Shown here piece after piece: positions 8,057 through 15,914 of a stretch of 64,000 nucleotides of DNA (the first letter of the stretch is position 1; each line of letters opens with the position of its first letter). The translations under genes and the position numbers were made by a program. The DNA lies in contig JAZNNQ010000054.1 in assembly GCA_045580305.1 (NCBI GenBank), forward strand, positions 52,489 through 116,488, written 5' to 3'. Under the pieces are notes generated by a model, which was not told the origin of the DNA, did not search any database, and saw nothing but the letters and a program-made list of their open reading frames with translations. Origin of the DNA: RGIG7332 sp045580305 (GTDB lineage Bacteria > Bacillota > Clostridia > Oscillospirales > JAAYXM01).

Positions 8057-10552
8057 ATGGCTAAGAATAAAAAATACGAAGATTCTCATTTTGAAGAATA
8101 TTTCGATACACAAACTATTGTAGATATAGATATTGAAAAGAGAATGAGGGAGGCATTCATCGATTACGCCATGAGCGTTATCGTATCCCGCGCGCTCCCC
8201 GATGTGCGTGACGGTTTAAAGCCGGTTCACAGAAGAATTCTCTATTCAATGTTTGAAGAGCATCTCACCGTAGATAAGCCCTTCTTCAAATCCGCTACCA
8301 CCGTCGGTAATGTTATCGGTAGATATCATCCTCACGGTGATGCTTCCGTTTACGATGCTATGGTCCGTCTTGCTCAGGACTTCTCCATGAGATATCCGCT
8401 GGTTGATGGCCACGGTAACTTCGGTTCTGTTGACGGCGACCCGCCAGCTGCATACCGTTATACCGAGGCGCGAATGAGTAAGCTGGCAAACCTACTCTTA
8501 GAGAATATTGACAAGGACACTGTTGACTTCTCACCCAACTTTGATGAGAAAAGGGTAGAGCCTGTAGTTCTTCCTACCCGCGTGCCCACATTGCTTATTA
8601 ATGGTAGCTCGGGTATCGCTGTCGGTATGGCAACAAATATACCGCCTCATAACTTAACCGAGGTTTTAGACGGTGCAATTGCGCAAATTGATAATCCGGA
8701 TATTACTGTTGAAGAGCTCATGGAATACATCCAGGGTCCGGATTTCCCGACAAAGGCATCCATTATCGGTAAATCCGGTATCCGCTCGGCTTATGCTACC
8801 GGTAAAGGTAAGATTATAATTCGTGCTAAATGTGAAATTGAGGAGCACAAGGACGGCACAGCATCAATTATAGTTACCGAATTACCATATCAGGTAAACA
8901 AAAAGATGCTGGTAGAGTCAATTGCGGAAATGGTTAAGGAGAAGAGAATAGAGGGTCTTTCAGATATTGATGACCATTCCTCCGACCGTGTTGGTATACG
9001 CCTTGAAATTTTCTTAAAGCGCGATGCTAACCCCAATGTTGTACTTAATCAGTTATTTAAATATACCAGATTACAGGACAGCTTCTCCATTAATATGCTT
9101 GCTATTTGCGACGGCAAGCCGAAAACGATGGGATTAAAGGAGATTTTAGCTAATTTTATCTCCTTCCAGGAAGAAATCGTAACCCGCCGCACAAAGTTTG
9201 ACCTCAAAAAGGCAGAGGCAAGAATGCACATCTTAGAGGGACTAAAAATCGCCCTCGCTAACATCGACGAGGTTATTAATGTAATCAGAAACTCCTATGA
9301 TGATGCAAAAGAGCGCTTAATGGAGCGTTTTGCTATGTCTGAAATTCAGGCGCAGAGCGTACTTGATATGCGTCTTGCTCAGCTTCAGCGCTTAAACGGC
9401 GAGAAAATCGATATCGAGTATAACGAGCTTCTTGCAAAATGTGAAGAATACCGCGCACTTCTTGCAAATCGTGAGCTTCTTATGGAGAAAATCAAGGATG
9501 AGCTTCAGACTATCCGCGATAAATACGGTGACGAGCGTCTTACCGATATCGTGCCTTTCGATGGTCAGATCGATATTGAGGACGAGGATCTCATCCCGGT
9601 AGAGGAGTGTGTATATACACTCACCCATTATGGATATATCAAGAGATTACCCTCTAACACCTATCGCGCACAGCGACGCGGCGGCAAGGGTATTGCAGGC
9701 ATCAAAACCCGCGAAGAGGACTTTGCTGAGACTCTTTTTGTAGCATCTTCACACGATCATATTCTGTTCTTCACCAATAAGGGCAGACTTTATCGCGTAA
9801 AGGGTTATCAGATCCCTGAGAGTAGCCGTACCGCAAAGGGTATGAATATTGTCAACCTTATCCCCATTGAGGGCGACGAAAAGGTAACTGCAATGATCCC
9901 GATAAACGATTTCGAGGAAGGCAAGTTCCTTGTAATGGCAACAAAACTCGGTATCGTAAAGAGAATTGAGCTTACCCGTGTTCAGTCCGCTCGTAAAGCA
10001 GGTATCCGCGCGGTAACTATCGGCGATGGCGACGAGCTTATCTCCGTAATGCTTACTGACAATGAAAAGCAGTTAATGCTCGCTACCAGAAACGGTATGG
10101 CTATCCGCTTCAGCGAGCAGGATATCCGTCCCACAGGTCGTGACAGTGCCGGTGTTTACGGTATTGATCTTCGTCAGGACGACTATGTTGTAGGAGCTGC
10201 TGTTGTTGAAGAGGGCAAGACACTTCTTACAGTTACCGAAAACGGCTTTGGCAAGAAGACAGAAATCGAGGAATATCGTCTCCAGAGCAGATACGGCAAG
10301 GGTATTTTAAATTACAACATAACCGAAAAGACAGGCAAGGTTGCCGGTGTTCAGATGGTTGATGACAACGACGATGTTATGCTCATTTCCGATGACGGCG
10401 TTATTATCCGTATGCCGGCTGAGGGTATCAGTGTATACAGCCGCGTTACTCAGGGTGTAATTCTTATGCGCTTAGCGGAGGATGTTCATGTTATATCCGT
10501 CGCTTCTACCGAAAAGGAAGAAGAGGACGAGGAAGCACCTGCTGAGGAATAA
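8057..10552 (+). CDS. gyrA: DNA gyrase subunit A
   Basis: 831 aa, the breakage-reunion subunit. The catalytic tyrosine is Y135 in AAYRYTEAR. The C-terminal beta-pinwheel contains the GyrA box QRRGGKG, which separates gyrase from topoisomerase IV ParC. The tail is acidic (EKEEEDEEAPAEE). In the quinolone-determining region the motif is HPHGDASVYD: alanine (A96) occupies the position of E. coli Ser83, as in mycobacterial GyrA. It starts 30 bp after gyrB with an AAAGGA site a little distant from the ATG. A hairpin after the stop probably ends transcription. Confidence 0.97.
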   Translation: MAKNKKYEDSHFEEYFDTQTIVDIDIEKRMREAFIDYAMSVIVSRALPDVRDGLKPVHRRILYSMFEEHLTVDKPFFKSATTVGNVIGRYHPHGDASVYDAMVRLAQDFSMRYPLVDGHGNFGSVDGDPPAAYRYTEARMSKLANLLLENIDKDTVDFSPNFDEKRVEPVVLPTRVPTLLINGSSGIAVGMATNIPPHNLTEVLDGAIAQIDNPDITVEELMEYIQGPDFPTKASIIGKSGIRSAYATGKGKIIIRAKCEIEEHKDGTASIIVTELPYQVNKKMLVESIAEMVKEKRIEGLSDIDDHSSDRVGIRLEIFLKRDANPNVVLNQLFKYTRLQDSFSINMLAICDGKPKTMGLKEILANFISFQEEIVTRRTKFDLKKAEARMHILEGLKIALANIDEVINVIRNSYDDAKERLMERFAMSEIQAQSVLDMRLAQLQRLNGEKIDIEYNELLAKCEEYRALLANRELLMEKIKDELQTIRDKYGDERLTDIVPFDGQIDIEDEDLIPVEECVYTLTHYGYIKRLPSNTYRAQRRGGKGIAGIKTREEDFAETLFVASSHDHILFFTNKGRLYRVKGYQIPESSRTAKGMNIVNLIPIEGDEKVTAMIPINDFEEGKFLVMATKLGIVKRIELTRVQSARKAGIRAVTIGDGDELISVMLTDNEKQLMLATRNGMAIRFSEQDIRPTGRDSAGVYGIDLRQDDYVVGAAVVEEGKTLLTVTENGFGKKTEIEEYRLQSRYGKGILNYNITEKTGKVAGVQMVDDNDDVMLISDDGVIIRMPAEGISVYSRVTQGVILMRLAEDVHVISVASTEKEEEDEEAPAEE

Positions 10553-10559
10553 AATAATA

Positions 10560-10582
10560 GCCGCTGGGATTTTCCCGGCGGC
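10560..10582 (+). terminator. Hairpin after gyrA
   Basis: GCCGCTGGGA and TCCCGGCGGC form a 10-bp GC-rich stem with a short T loop, starting 8 bp after the gyrA stop. The T-tract after it is poor, so it may be a weak or processed 3' end. Confidence 0.6.
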
Positions 10583-10592
10583 TTGAAAAATT

Positions 10593-10608
10593 TGTTCCAT
10601 GTGAAACA
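10593..10608. promoter_or_regulatory. parS: parS-like centromere site (Spo0J/ParB binding)
   Basis: TGTTCCATGTGAAACA matches the Bacillus-type parS consensus TGTTNCACGTGAAACA at every fixed position except one central C to T. It sits in the gyrA-rnhA spacer about 7 kb from the probable origin, where parS sites cluster in Firmicutes. ParB/Spo0J would load here for origin segregation and SMC recruitment. No parA/parB genes are in the window, so function is inferred from the site. Confidence 0.75.
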
Positions 10609-10631
10609 TATCTTTAAAGGATAAAAATGGT

Positions 10632-11078
10632 ATGGAAAATAAAAAAGAAGTAATAATATATACAGACGGTGCTTGTTCGGGAAATCCCGGCCCGGGAGGA
10701 TGGGGCGCAATTTTGCGCTATAAAAACACCGAAAAGGAAATATCCGGTGGTGAAGAAAAGACAACCAACAACCGAATGGAACTCACCGGCGCGATTTCTG
10801 CACTAAAAATGCTTAAAGAGCCCTGTAAAGTAACGCTATATAGTGATAGCCAGTATCTGATTAACGGAATTAACAACGGCTGGGCGGTAAAATGGCGCGC
10901 AAACGGCTGGATGCGAAACAAGAAAGAGCCTGCGCTAAACCCTGAGTTGTGGCAGGAGATACTGGAGCTTTGCGAGATACACGAGATTGAATTTATCTGG
11001 GTAAAAGGACACGCCAGCAACCCGTATAATAACAGATGCGACGCGCTTGCGGTGGCAGAAAGTAAAAAATATCAATAA
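10632..11078 (+). CDS. rnhA: Ribonuclease HI
   Basis: 148 aa, the single-domain bacterial form. It degrades the RNA strand of RNA-DNA hybrids and is useful near an origin and for R-loops. The motifs are clear: IYTDGACSGNPGPGGWGA with the first Asp (D12), NNRMELTGAI with the catalytic Glu, LYSDSQYLINGI with the second Asp, then the basic handle (WAVKWRANGW) and WVKGHASNPYNNRCDALA with the final His and Asp. It starts 24 bp after the parS-like site. An alternative ATG is not needed. Confidence 0.96.
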   Translation: MENKKEVIIYTDGACSGNPGPGGWGAILRYKNTEKEISGGEEKTTNNRMELTGAISALKMLKEPCKVTLYSDSQYLINGINNGWAVKWRANGWMRNKKEPALNPELWQEILELCEIHEIEFIWVKGHASNPYNNRCDALAVAESKKYQ

Positions 11079-11146
11079 TACACTTGTAATAGTGATAAAA
11101 AGGTAGTATATTAGTATAGGAAATTTTCCCCAAGGAGTTAATATAA

Positions 11147-12319
11147 ATGAAAATGATTTATGCTGACCACGCGGCAACTACACAGGTCAAGCCGCAGGTT
11201 TTAGAGGCAATGATGCCTTATTTTTGTGAAGAATATGGCAATCCTTCAAGCCTTTATTCTTTCGCTTACAGTTCAAAAAATGCCATTGAGAAGGCGAGAG
11301 CACAGGTTGCAGAACTTCTCGGTGCCGAAGTGAACGAGATTTACTTCACCGGCTGCGGTACGGAGAGTGATAACTGGGCAATTAAGGGTACAGCCTTTGC
11401 TAAAAAAGACAAGGGTAAGCACATCATCACAACCAAAATCGAGCATCACGCGGTGCTTCATACCTGCCAGTATCTGGAGAAAAAGGGCTATGAGGTAACA
11501 TATCTCGGCGTGGATGAGTTTGGTATGATCTCCCTTGATGAATTAAAGGCGGCTATCCGTCCGGATACCATTTTAATTTCGGTTATGTTCGCAAACAATG
11601 AGATCGGAACGATCCAACCTATTGAAGAAATAGGTGCGATTGCAAGAGAAAAGGGCATCCTTTTCCATACCGATGCTGTCCAGGCGGCCGGTCATATTCC
11701 GATAGATGTCAAGAAGATGAATATCGATATGCTGGCGCTTTCCGGTCACAAGTTGGGCGCGCCCAAGGGCATCGGCGTTATGTATATTCGCAAGGGCGTC
11801 AATATCGACAGCCTTATCCACGGCGGTGGCCACGAGCGCAGACGACGCTCAGGTACAGAGAATGTGCCCTACATCGTAGGACTCGGCGAGGCGGCACGCA
11901 TCGCTAAAGAAGAAATGGATGAAAATATCGCGAAGGTCACCAAAATGCGCGATAAAATTATTGAAGCGGCACTGAAGATGCCCTATACCATTCTCACCGG
12001 ACACCCCACTTGTCGCCATCCCGGTATCGCAAGCATTTGTGTTGAGGGAATAGAGGGCGAGAGCTTGCTTTTAAATATGTATAAAGAGGGAATTTGTGCA
12101 AGCTCCGGCTCTGCCTGCTCCTCAGGATCCCTTGACCCGTCGCATGTTCTGCTTTCCATCGGCCTGCCTCACCATATCGCACACGGTTCGCTCCGTCTTT
12201 CAGTTGCTGAGGACAATACCGATGAGGAAATAGACCATATTATAGAATCACTTTATAAAGTGGTTGAGCGACTTCGTGCAATGTCCCCGGTTTGGGAAAA
12301 CGGCAAACCTATTTGGTAA
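11147..12319 (+). CDS. nifS: Cysteine desulfurase (NifS/IscS family)
   Basis: 390 aa, PLP-dependent enzyme that converts cysteine to alanine and delivers sulfur as a persulfide for Fe-S clusters. It starts with the family pattern YADHAATT. The PLP lysine is K202 in LSGHKLGAPKG, and the active-site cysteine is C324 in SSGSACSSG. An AAGGAG ribosome site precedes the ATG; a second Met two codons in is also possible. A nifU-type scaffold follows 15 bp downstream, so this is a minimal two-gene Fe-S assembly operon. No IscR-type regulator is adjacent. Confidence 0.96.
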   Translation: MKMIYADHAATTQVKPQVLEAMMPYFCEEYGNPSSLYSFAYSSKNAIEKARAQVAELLGAEVNEIYFTGCGTESDNWAIKGTAFAKKDKGKHIITTKIEHHAVLHTCQYLEKKGYEVTYLGVDEFGMISLDELKAAIRPDTILISVMFANNEIGTIQPIEEIGAIAREKGILFHTDAVQAAGHIPIDVKKMNIDMLALSGHKLGAPKGIGVMYIRKGVNIDSLIHGGGHERRRRSGTENVPYIVGLGEAARIAKEEMDENIAKVTKMRDKIIEAALKMPYTILTGHPTCRHPGIASICVEGIEGESLLLNMYKEGICASSGSACSSGSLDPSHVLLSIGLPHHIAHGSLRLSVAEDNTDEEIDHIIESLYKVVERLRAMSPVWENGKPIW

Positions 12320-12334
12320 AAAGGAGAAAGATAA

Positions 12335-12763
12335 ATGTATACAGATAAAGTAATGGACCACTTCACAAATCCCCGCAATGTGGGTGAGATGGAAAATCCC
12401 ACTGCGGTTGGTACCGTAGGTAATCCCAAATGCGGCGATATTATGAAGATATACTTAAAGATCGAAAATGATGTAATTGTTGATGTGACATTTAAGACCT
12501 TCGGTTGCGGCGCGGCAGTTGCAACATCGAGTATGGCAACCGAGATGGTTAAAGGTAAAACCATTGAAGAGGCGTTAAAGCTTACCAATAAAGATGTGCT
12601 TGACGCGCTTGGCGGTCTCCCGCCGGCAAAAATTCATTGCTCGGTGCTTGCAGAAGAAGCACTGAAGGCGGCAATCGCGGATTACTATAAGCAGCAGGGT
12701 ATCGACCCAACACCCATCGTCGGCTGTGGCGGCGATTGCGAGCATTGCTGCGGCCATCACTAA
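12335..12763 (+). CDS. nifU: Fe-S cluster scaffold protein, IscU/NifU N-terminal type
   Basis: 142 aa. It receives sulfur from the adjacent NifS and builds a transient Fe-S cluster. The three conserved scaffold cysteines are visible: VGNPKCGDIMKI, FKTFGCGAAVATSSM and AKIHCSVLAEEAL. After this domain is an unusual C-terminal tail, VGCGGDCEHCCGHH, adding four cysteines and two histidines. Such tails occur in clostridial relatives and might bind metal, but I cannot assign a role. Start supported by AAGGAG. A strong terminator follows the stop. Confidence 0.93.
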   Translation: MYTDKVMDHFTNPRNVGEMENPTAVGTVGNPKCGDIMKIYLKIENDVIVDVTFKTFGCGAAVATSSMATEMVKGKTIEEALKLTNKDVLDALGGLPPAKIHCSVLAEEALKAAIADYYKQQGIDPTPIVGCGGDCEHCCGHH

Positions 12764-12770
12764 AAAATAA

Positions 12771-12801
12771 AACCGAGTAGCGTAAGCTACTCGGTTTTTT
12801 A
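12771..12801 (+). terminator. Intrinsic terminator after nifU
   Basis: ACCGAGTAGC and GCTACTCGGT form a 10-bp perfect stem with a short loop, followed by TTTTTT. It ends the nifS-nifU unit; the A-rich other side may also serve the convergent minus-strand gene ending at 12799. Confidence 0.88.
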
Positions 12802-13233
12802 GTCGCCGTTTAATGCCTTTTCAATTTGTGTTAATAGGCCGCCGTCATGAACGCAGTCATCCTTAGTAATATTAACTTCTGTGCGCCCTTTTTCTTTTAC
12901 TTTGTCAATGGTTTTTTGAAACACTGCATCATATCTATCAACAAGAATTACAGTAAAGGAGGAATATTCAGAATAATGTTCAGGAATTTTAATGGATAAA
13001 GATTTTTCTTCCATATTGGTTTGTTGCATACTCTCAATTTCAGTACCTTCGCCAACTGTAACATGAATTTTATTAATGACTTGATTTGTGCTATTTATCA
13101 CTGTTAAGTATCTTCCGTTTTCATCCGCCTCAGCATCGTCGTTGAGAGAAGCGGGGTTACAGGAAATAAGGCAAACAGCAATAATAGCTGTAATAACTAT
13201 GGCCAAAAGACCAAACACTTTTACTTTACGCAT
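12799..13233 (-). CDS. Putative lipoprotein of unknown function
   Basis: 144 aa. The N-terminus is a basic patch (MRKVKVFG), a hydrophobic stretch and CLISC, a plausible lipobox with cysteine at residue 25, so the product is probably an exported lipoprotein. The mature part is acidic then beta-rich (NGRYLTVINSTNQVINKIHVTV) and ends with charged helix-like sequence. I do not recognise a family. An AAAGGAG ribosome site supports the start. It lies 4 bp after the 13238-14062 membrane-protein gene, so the two probably form an operon and act together at the membrane. Confidence 0.7.
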   Translation of the reverse strand: MRKVKVFGLLAIVITAIIAVCLISCNPASLNDDAEADENGRYLTVINSTNQVINKIHVTVGEGTEIESMQQTNMEEKSLSIKIPEHYSEYSSFTVILVDRYDAVFQKTIDKVKEKGRTEVNITKDDCVHDGGLLTQIEKALNGD

Positions 13234-13237
13234 AAAA

Positions 13238-14062
13238 TTACTCCTTTAAATTAATACTTTTTTCTGTGGTGTCGCTGTTTTCGAAAATTTTCTCGGACTT
13301 TTTATTGGCGGTTATCAATTTTGAAAAAGAAGATTTTGCTTGAGTAGCATCTGCACTTAATCGCGCCATACTATTTGTAAAGGAAATCTTTACCTGTGTG
13401 AGCGCTTCATTTATTACGGGCTCAACGGAAAAATAGATTAACATGCCGACAAAGGCGAGCAGAATATATACAACACCCCAAAAACCCATAGCGTTATTTA
13501 AAGTATTGACATTCAAAAAACCAAGAATTGTTATGAGCCCCATACATATCAAGCTGATAAACTTTACTCCAAAAGCAGAAAAGAGTATTGCTATAGGGAG
13601 AAGCGTTTTGCCATTAATACCACCTAAATTTATAGAACTATTCAAAAACAATTGAATAAGAGAGGCTAATAACAAGATACAGACAACGCAAAGAAGAATA
13701 TCATAGAACGAACCAACGGTTCTCTTTATCCCTTTGAAACGAATTATAAAAACAGCGTATAACAAAATTGCATATAAGGTAGAGAGTAAATCTGGACGGA
13801 TTGCCAAGAGTTCGTGTGAATTTGGAACGGCCCATCTAGGAATAGAAAGTAAAAAAGCGATAAACATAAGGACTATTGCCCAAACAGCACGAGTGCCTCG
13901 TCTTTGGGGGTCTTCGCAGGTCACTTGCCCATAAGAGGAAAACTCGTCATTAAATTGTTGAGCGGCAAGGGCCTTGGCTTCTGTTTCCGAGTCGGTTTTG
14001 ACCAAATAGGTTTTACATTCGGTGTCTAAAACGGCACCGGTAACTTTAACAAGGTATTCCAC
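13238..14062 (-). CDS. Multi-spanning membrane protein of unknown function
   Basis: 274 aa, GTG start with a perfect AAGGAGG site. About 55 soluble residues at the N-terminus alternate strand and helix (MEYLVKVTG, then TEAKALAAQQFNDEF). They are followed by roughly five to six hydrophobic segments between residues 60 and 205, and a polar, helical C-terminus of about 65 residues. No catalytic motif is evident and I cannot name the family. It is upstream of, and probably co-transcribed with, the lipoprotein at 12799-13233. A promoter and an overlapping inverted repeat lie 75-130 bp upstream. Confidence 0.7.
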   Translation of the reverse strand: MEYLVKVTGAVLDTECKTYLVKTDSETEAKALAAQQFNDEFSSYGQVTCEDPQRRGTRAVWAIVLMFIAFLLSIPRWAVPNSHELLAIRPDLLSTLYAILLYAVFIIRFKGIKRTVGSFYDILLCVVCILLLASLIQLFLNSSINLGGINGKTLLPIAILFSAFGVKFISLICMGLITILGFLNVNTLNNAMGFWGVVYILLAFVGMLIYFSVEPVINEALTQVKISFTNSMARLSADATQAKSSFSKLITANKKSEKIFENSDTTEKSINLKE

Positions 14063-14135
14063 AATAAATCACCTCCTTAATTTTTTATATTCATTATACT
14101 GGTTGTAATTTTCGCGAAAAAATTTTTCTTGAGTT

Positions 14136-14164
14136 ATTGTACCATAAAATACATAAATAGACAA
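14136..14164 (-). promoter_or_regulatory. Promoter for the 14062 membrane-protein operon
   Basis: On the minus strand TTGTCT (14159-14164) is 17 bp from TACAAT (14136-14141), about 75 bp before the GTG start. Confidence 0.6.
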
Positions 14165-14191
14165 TAGGTGACATATACCGCACCTATTGTC
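14160..14191. repeat. 11-bp inverted repeat overlapping the promoter -35
   Basis: GACAATAGGTG and CACCTATTGTC are perfect inverted arms separated by 10 bp. One arm covers the -35 hexamer of the promoter at 14136-14164, so an operator is a reasonable reading. There is no T-tract, which argues against a terminator. Confidence 0.55.
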
Positions 14192-14196
14192 AATAA

Positions 14197-14236
14197 TAAA
14201 AACAGCGAGATGGTTTTTACCATCCCGCTGTTTTTA
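14197..14236 (-). terminator. Terminator after the CNNM/CBS gene
   Basis: AACAGCG-GATGG and CCATC-CGCTGTT arms with one internal mismatch, flanked by A-runs and T-runs, immediately past the stop codon at 14237. Confidence 0.85.
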
Positions 14237-15490
14237 TTATTCTCCATTTTCCTCTGCGGGCTTTATATAAACCTTAACTGTTTCCACGCGGTGGTTGTCT
14301 GTCTCCATAACGGTTATGGTTAAATTTTCATAATCAAAGGTATCGCCCTCGTTGGGGATACCGCCGAGCTGCTCCATAACCCAGCCGCCGAGGGAAACGC
14401 TTTCAAATTCGTCCTCGCGAATGTCAAAACGGTCGCAGAAATCTTCAAGGGCAACGGAGCAATTGACCAAATATGTGTTATCGGAGATCTGGTTATAATC
14501 CTCTTCAACCTCGTCGTGCTCATCCCAGATCTCGCCGACAAGCTCTTCTAAAATATCCTCCATAGTAACAATACCAAGGGTTCCGCCGTATTCGTCGACA
14601 ACGATAGCCACATGGGATTTTGAGGACTGAAGAGTGCGGAGAAGATCGTCAACCTTTTCAGCCTGGTGAATAAATACCGGCGGGGTCATAAGCTCTTCTA
14701 TGCTCTTTGGGGACATACCGGTGTCCTGATAGAAATCCTTAAGGTGGATAATACCCACGATTTTATCCATCGTGCCCTCGTAAACGAGAAGGCGGGAATA
14801 GCGTGTGGAAGTAAACTTTTCAGCCACGGTTTCCTTAGAATCAGTAATATCGACGCCCTCAAGATCCACGCGGTGGGTCAAGATACTCTGAACATCAATG
14901 TCGCCAAATTCAACCGCATTGTGAATAAGCTCGCTTTCGGTTTCGTCGATTGTTCCTTCCTGCTCTACCTCATCAAGAAGCAGTAACAGCTCTTCTTGAG
15001 ACATTTTATTGTCATCTTCAACTTTAAAAATGCGGGAAATAAGCTTTTTCCACGCGGAAAAGATGAAATTAAGCGGAAGTAAAAGTTTAATTAAGAAATT
15101 AATTAGCGGCGCGGAGAACATAGCAAATTTCTCGGGGAAGTCTTTTGCGATGCTCTTCGGGGTGATTTCGCCAAAAATTAAAACAATAACCGTTACAACT
15201 ATCGTTGAAAGAGTAGCCGCATTTTCGAAATTAGGAAGCAAGTCCATAACAAAAAGAAGCGTGCCAACTGATGCAAGAGAAATATTAACAATATTATTTC
15301 CTATAAGAATTGTGGAAATAAGTCTGTCATAATCCTCGGCCAGACGAAGGGTGAGAGCCGCGCGCTTGTTGCCCTTTTCAGCAAGCGCCTTGAAGCGCGT
15401 TTTGTTAGCTGAGGAAAAGGCGGTTTCCGTAGCGGAAAAATATGCGGAAAAGATAACACATATTATCATAATTACAATTTTACTTATCAT
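14237..15490 (-). CDS. CNNM/CorC-type transporter with CBS pair (hemolysin family)
   Basis: 417 aa. An N-terminal DUF21/CNNM membrane domain (ATETAFSSANKTRFKALAEKG, then GNNIVNISLASVGT and FGEITPKS) spans about residues 1-160. It is followed by two CBS domains (VAIVVDEYGGTLGIVTMEDILEE in the second) and a C-terminal CorC/HlyC domain. Family members are implicated in Mg2+ efflux or divalent-metal homeostasis; the hemolysin name is historical. Upstream lies a leader of about 160 nt with a terminator hairpin and a perfect sigma-A promoter, suggesting regulation at the RNA level. The specific ion is not shown by the sequence. Confidence 0.9.
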   Translation of the reverse strand: MISKIVIMIICVIFSAYFSATETAFSSANKTRFKALAEKGNKRAALTLRLAEDYDRLISTILIGNNIVNISLASVGTLLFVMDLLPNFENAATLSTIVVTVIVLIFGEITPKSIAKDFPEKFAMFSAPLINFLIKLLLPLNFIFSAWKKLISRIFKVEDDNKMSQEELLLLLDEVEQEGTIDETESELIHNAVEFGDIDVQSILTHRVDLEGVDITDSKETVAEKFTSTRYSRLLVYEGTMDKIVGIIHLKDFYQDTGMSPKSIEELMTPPVFIHQAEKVDDLLRTLQSSKSHVAIVVDEYGGTLGIVTMEDILEELVGEIWDEHDEVEEDYNQISDNTYLVNCSVALEDFCDRFDIREDEFESVSLGGWVMEQLGGIPNEGDTFDYENLTITVMETDNHRVETVKVYIKPAEENGE

Positions 15491-15650
15491 TTTATAAATC
15501 TCCCGGACAGTTATTTTTTACATACAGACGCAAAAAAGACATACTACTCCCTTAAAACAGGTACAAGTATGTCGTAATAACTTAAAATATTAGGTCGCCC
15601 GGCATCGCCGCAACTGTCCATTTGAGTATTTCACCATCCTTTAACATATT
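15491..15650 (-). promoter_or_regulatory. Structured 5' leader of the CNNM gene, candidate riboswitch
   Basis: About 160 nt between the predicted start site and the ATG. In minus-strand order: GGATGGTGAAATACTC; GGACAGTT (15612-15619) running into a GC-rich hairpin (TTGCGGCGATGCCGGGCGA); a terminator (15532-15573); then AACTGTCC (15505-15512) immediately before the GGGAG ribosome site. GGACAGTT and AACTGTCC are perfectly complementary. I checked it by eye against M-box, yybP-ykoY, cobalamin, fluoride and T-box consensus patterns and it matched none convincingly. Confidence 0.5.
15532..15573 (-). terminator. Terminator inside the CNNM leader
   Basis: GACATACT pairs with AGTATGTC, followed on the minus strand by TTTTTT. 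It lies about 40 bp before the gene it would shut off, with no upstream gene on that strand, so it is probably conditional. Confidence 0.7.
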
Positions 15651-15656
15651 GGCACA

Positions 15657-15685
15657 ATTATATAATATTTATATATAATTGTCAA
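15657..15685 (-). promoter_or_regulatory. Consensus sigma-A promoter for the CNNM leader
   Basis: TTGACA (15680-15685) and TATAAT (15657-15662) on the minus strand with an exact 17-bp A/T spacer. A textbook match. Confidence 0.88.
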
Positions 15686-15710
15686 GCATGAGAGAAAGTT
15701 TGCCTTCTCA

Positions 15711-15728
15711 AGGTTCGAGTCCTGCCAC
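15711..15728 (+). repeat. Inverted tRNA-Pro T-arm/acceptor fragment
   Basis: AGGTTCGAGTCCTGCCAC differs by one base from the tRNA-Pro 3' segment AGGTTCGAGTCCTGTCAC but lies on the opposite strand. No 5' half of a tRNA is present upstream, so it is a remnant or copy and not a gene. Confidence 0.7.
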
Positions 15729-15738
15729 ATACTAAATC

Positions 15739-15778
15739 AAAAAAACCGCATACCCCCAAAGGGTATACGGTTTTTTGG
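15739..15778. terminator. Bidirectional terminator between tRNA-end copies
   Basis: AAAAACCG-ATACCC and GGGTATACGGTTTTTT arms give a strong hairpin with A- and T-runs on both sides. It stands between the plus-strand tRNA fragment (15711-15728) and the minus-strand copy (15773-15793). Confidence 0.75.
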
Positions 15779-15793
15779 TCAAGGTGACAGGAC
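15773..15793 (-). repeat. Partial copy of the tRNA-Pro 3' end with CCA
   Basis: The 21 bases match 15965-15985, the 3' end of tRNA-Pro including the encoded CCA, at 20 positions. The copy is in the same orientation, 192 bp downstream of the real end. It carries acceptor 3' strand and part of the T-arm only. Confidence 0.75.
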
Positions 15794-15914
15794 AAAGCCG
15801 CTACTTACAGCGATTTGCCGAATGGCATAAATCGCTATCTTCTAAGGGGGTGACAGTAGATTTTCAGAGCATAGCGGAGAAAATCTATGTCAAGAGGGGG
15901 AAAATCCCCCTATG
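15794..15914 (-). other. Hairpin-rich non-coding spacer between tRNA-Pro and its 3'-end copy
   Basis: About 120 bp with no plausible ORF but three good stems: AGCGATTT/AAATCGCT, AGATTTTC/GAAAATCT, and AGGGGG/CCCCCT. GGTGACAG recurs at 15850, in both 3'-end copies and here. Could be a structured RNA or the body of a small element; no known family recognised. Confidence 0.45.

Noticed and set aside
15491..15650. CNNM leader as a cobalamin, M-box or yybP-ykoY riboswitch
   Set aside because: Fragments such as GGTGAAATAC and AAGGGAGTAG look tempting, but order, strand or partner elements do not fit those consensus folds, so no known class is assigned.
15690..15730. Complete tRNA ending at 15728
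   Set aside because: Only a T-loop and acceptor 3' strand are present; no D-arm, anticodon arm or matching 5' acceptor lies upstream.
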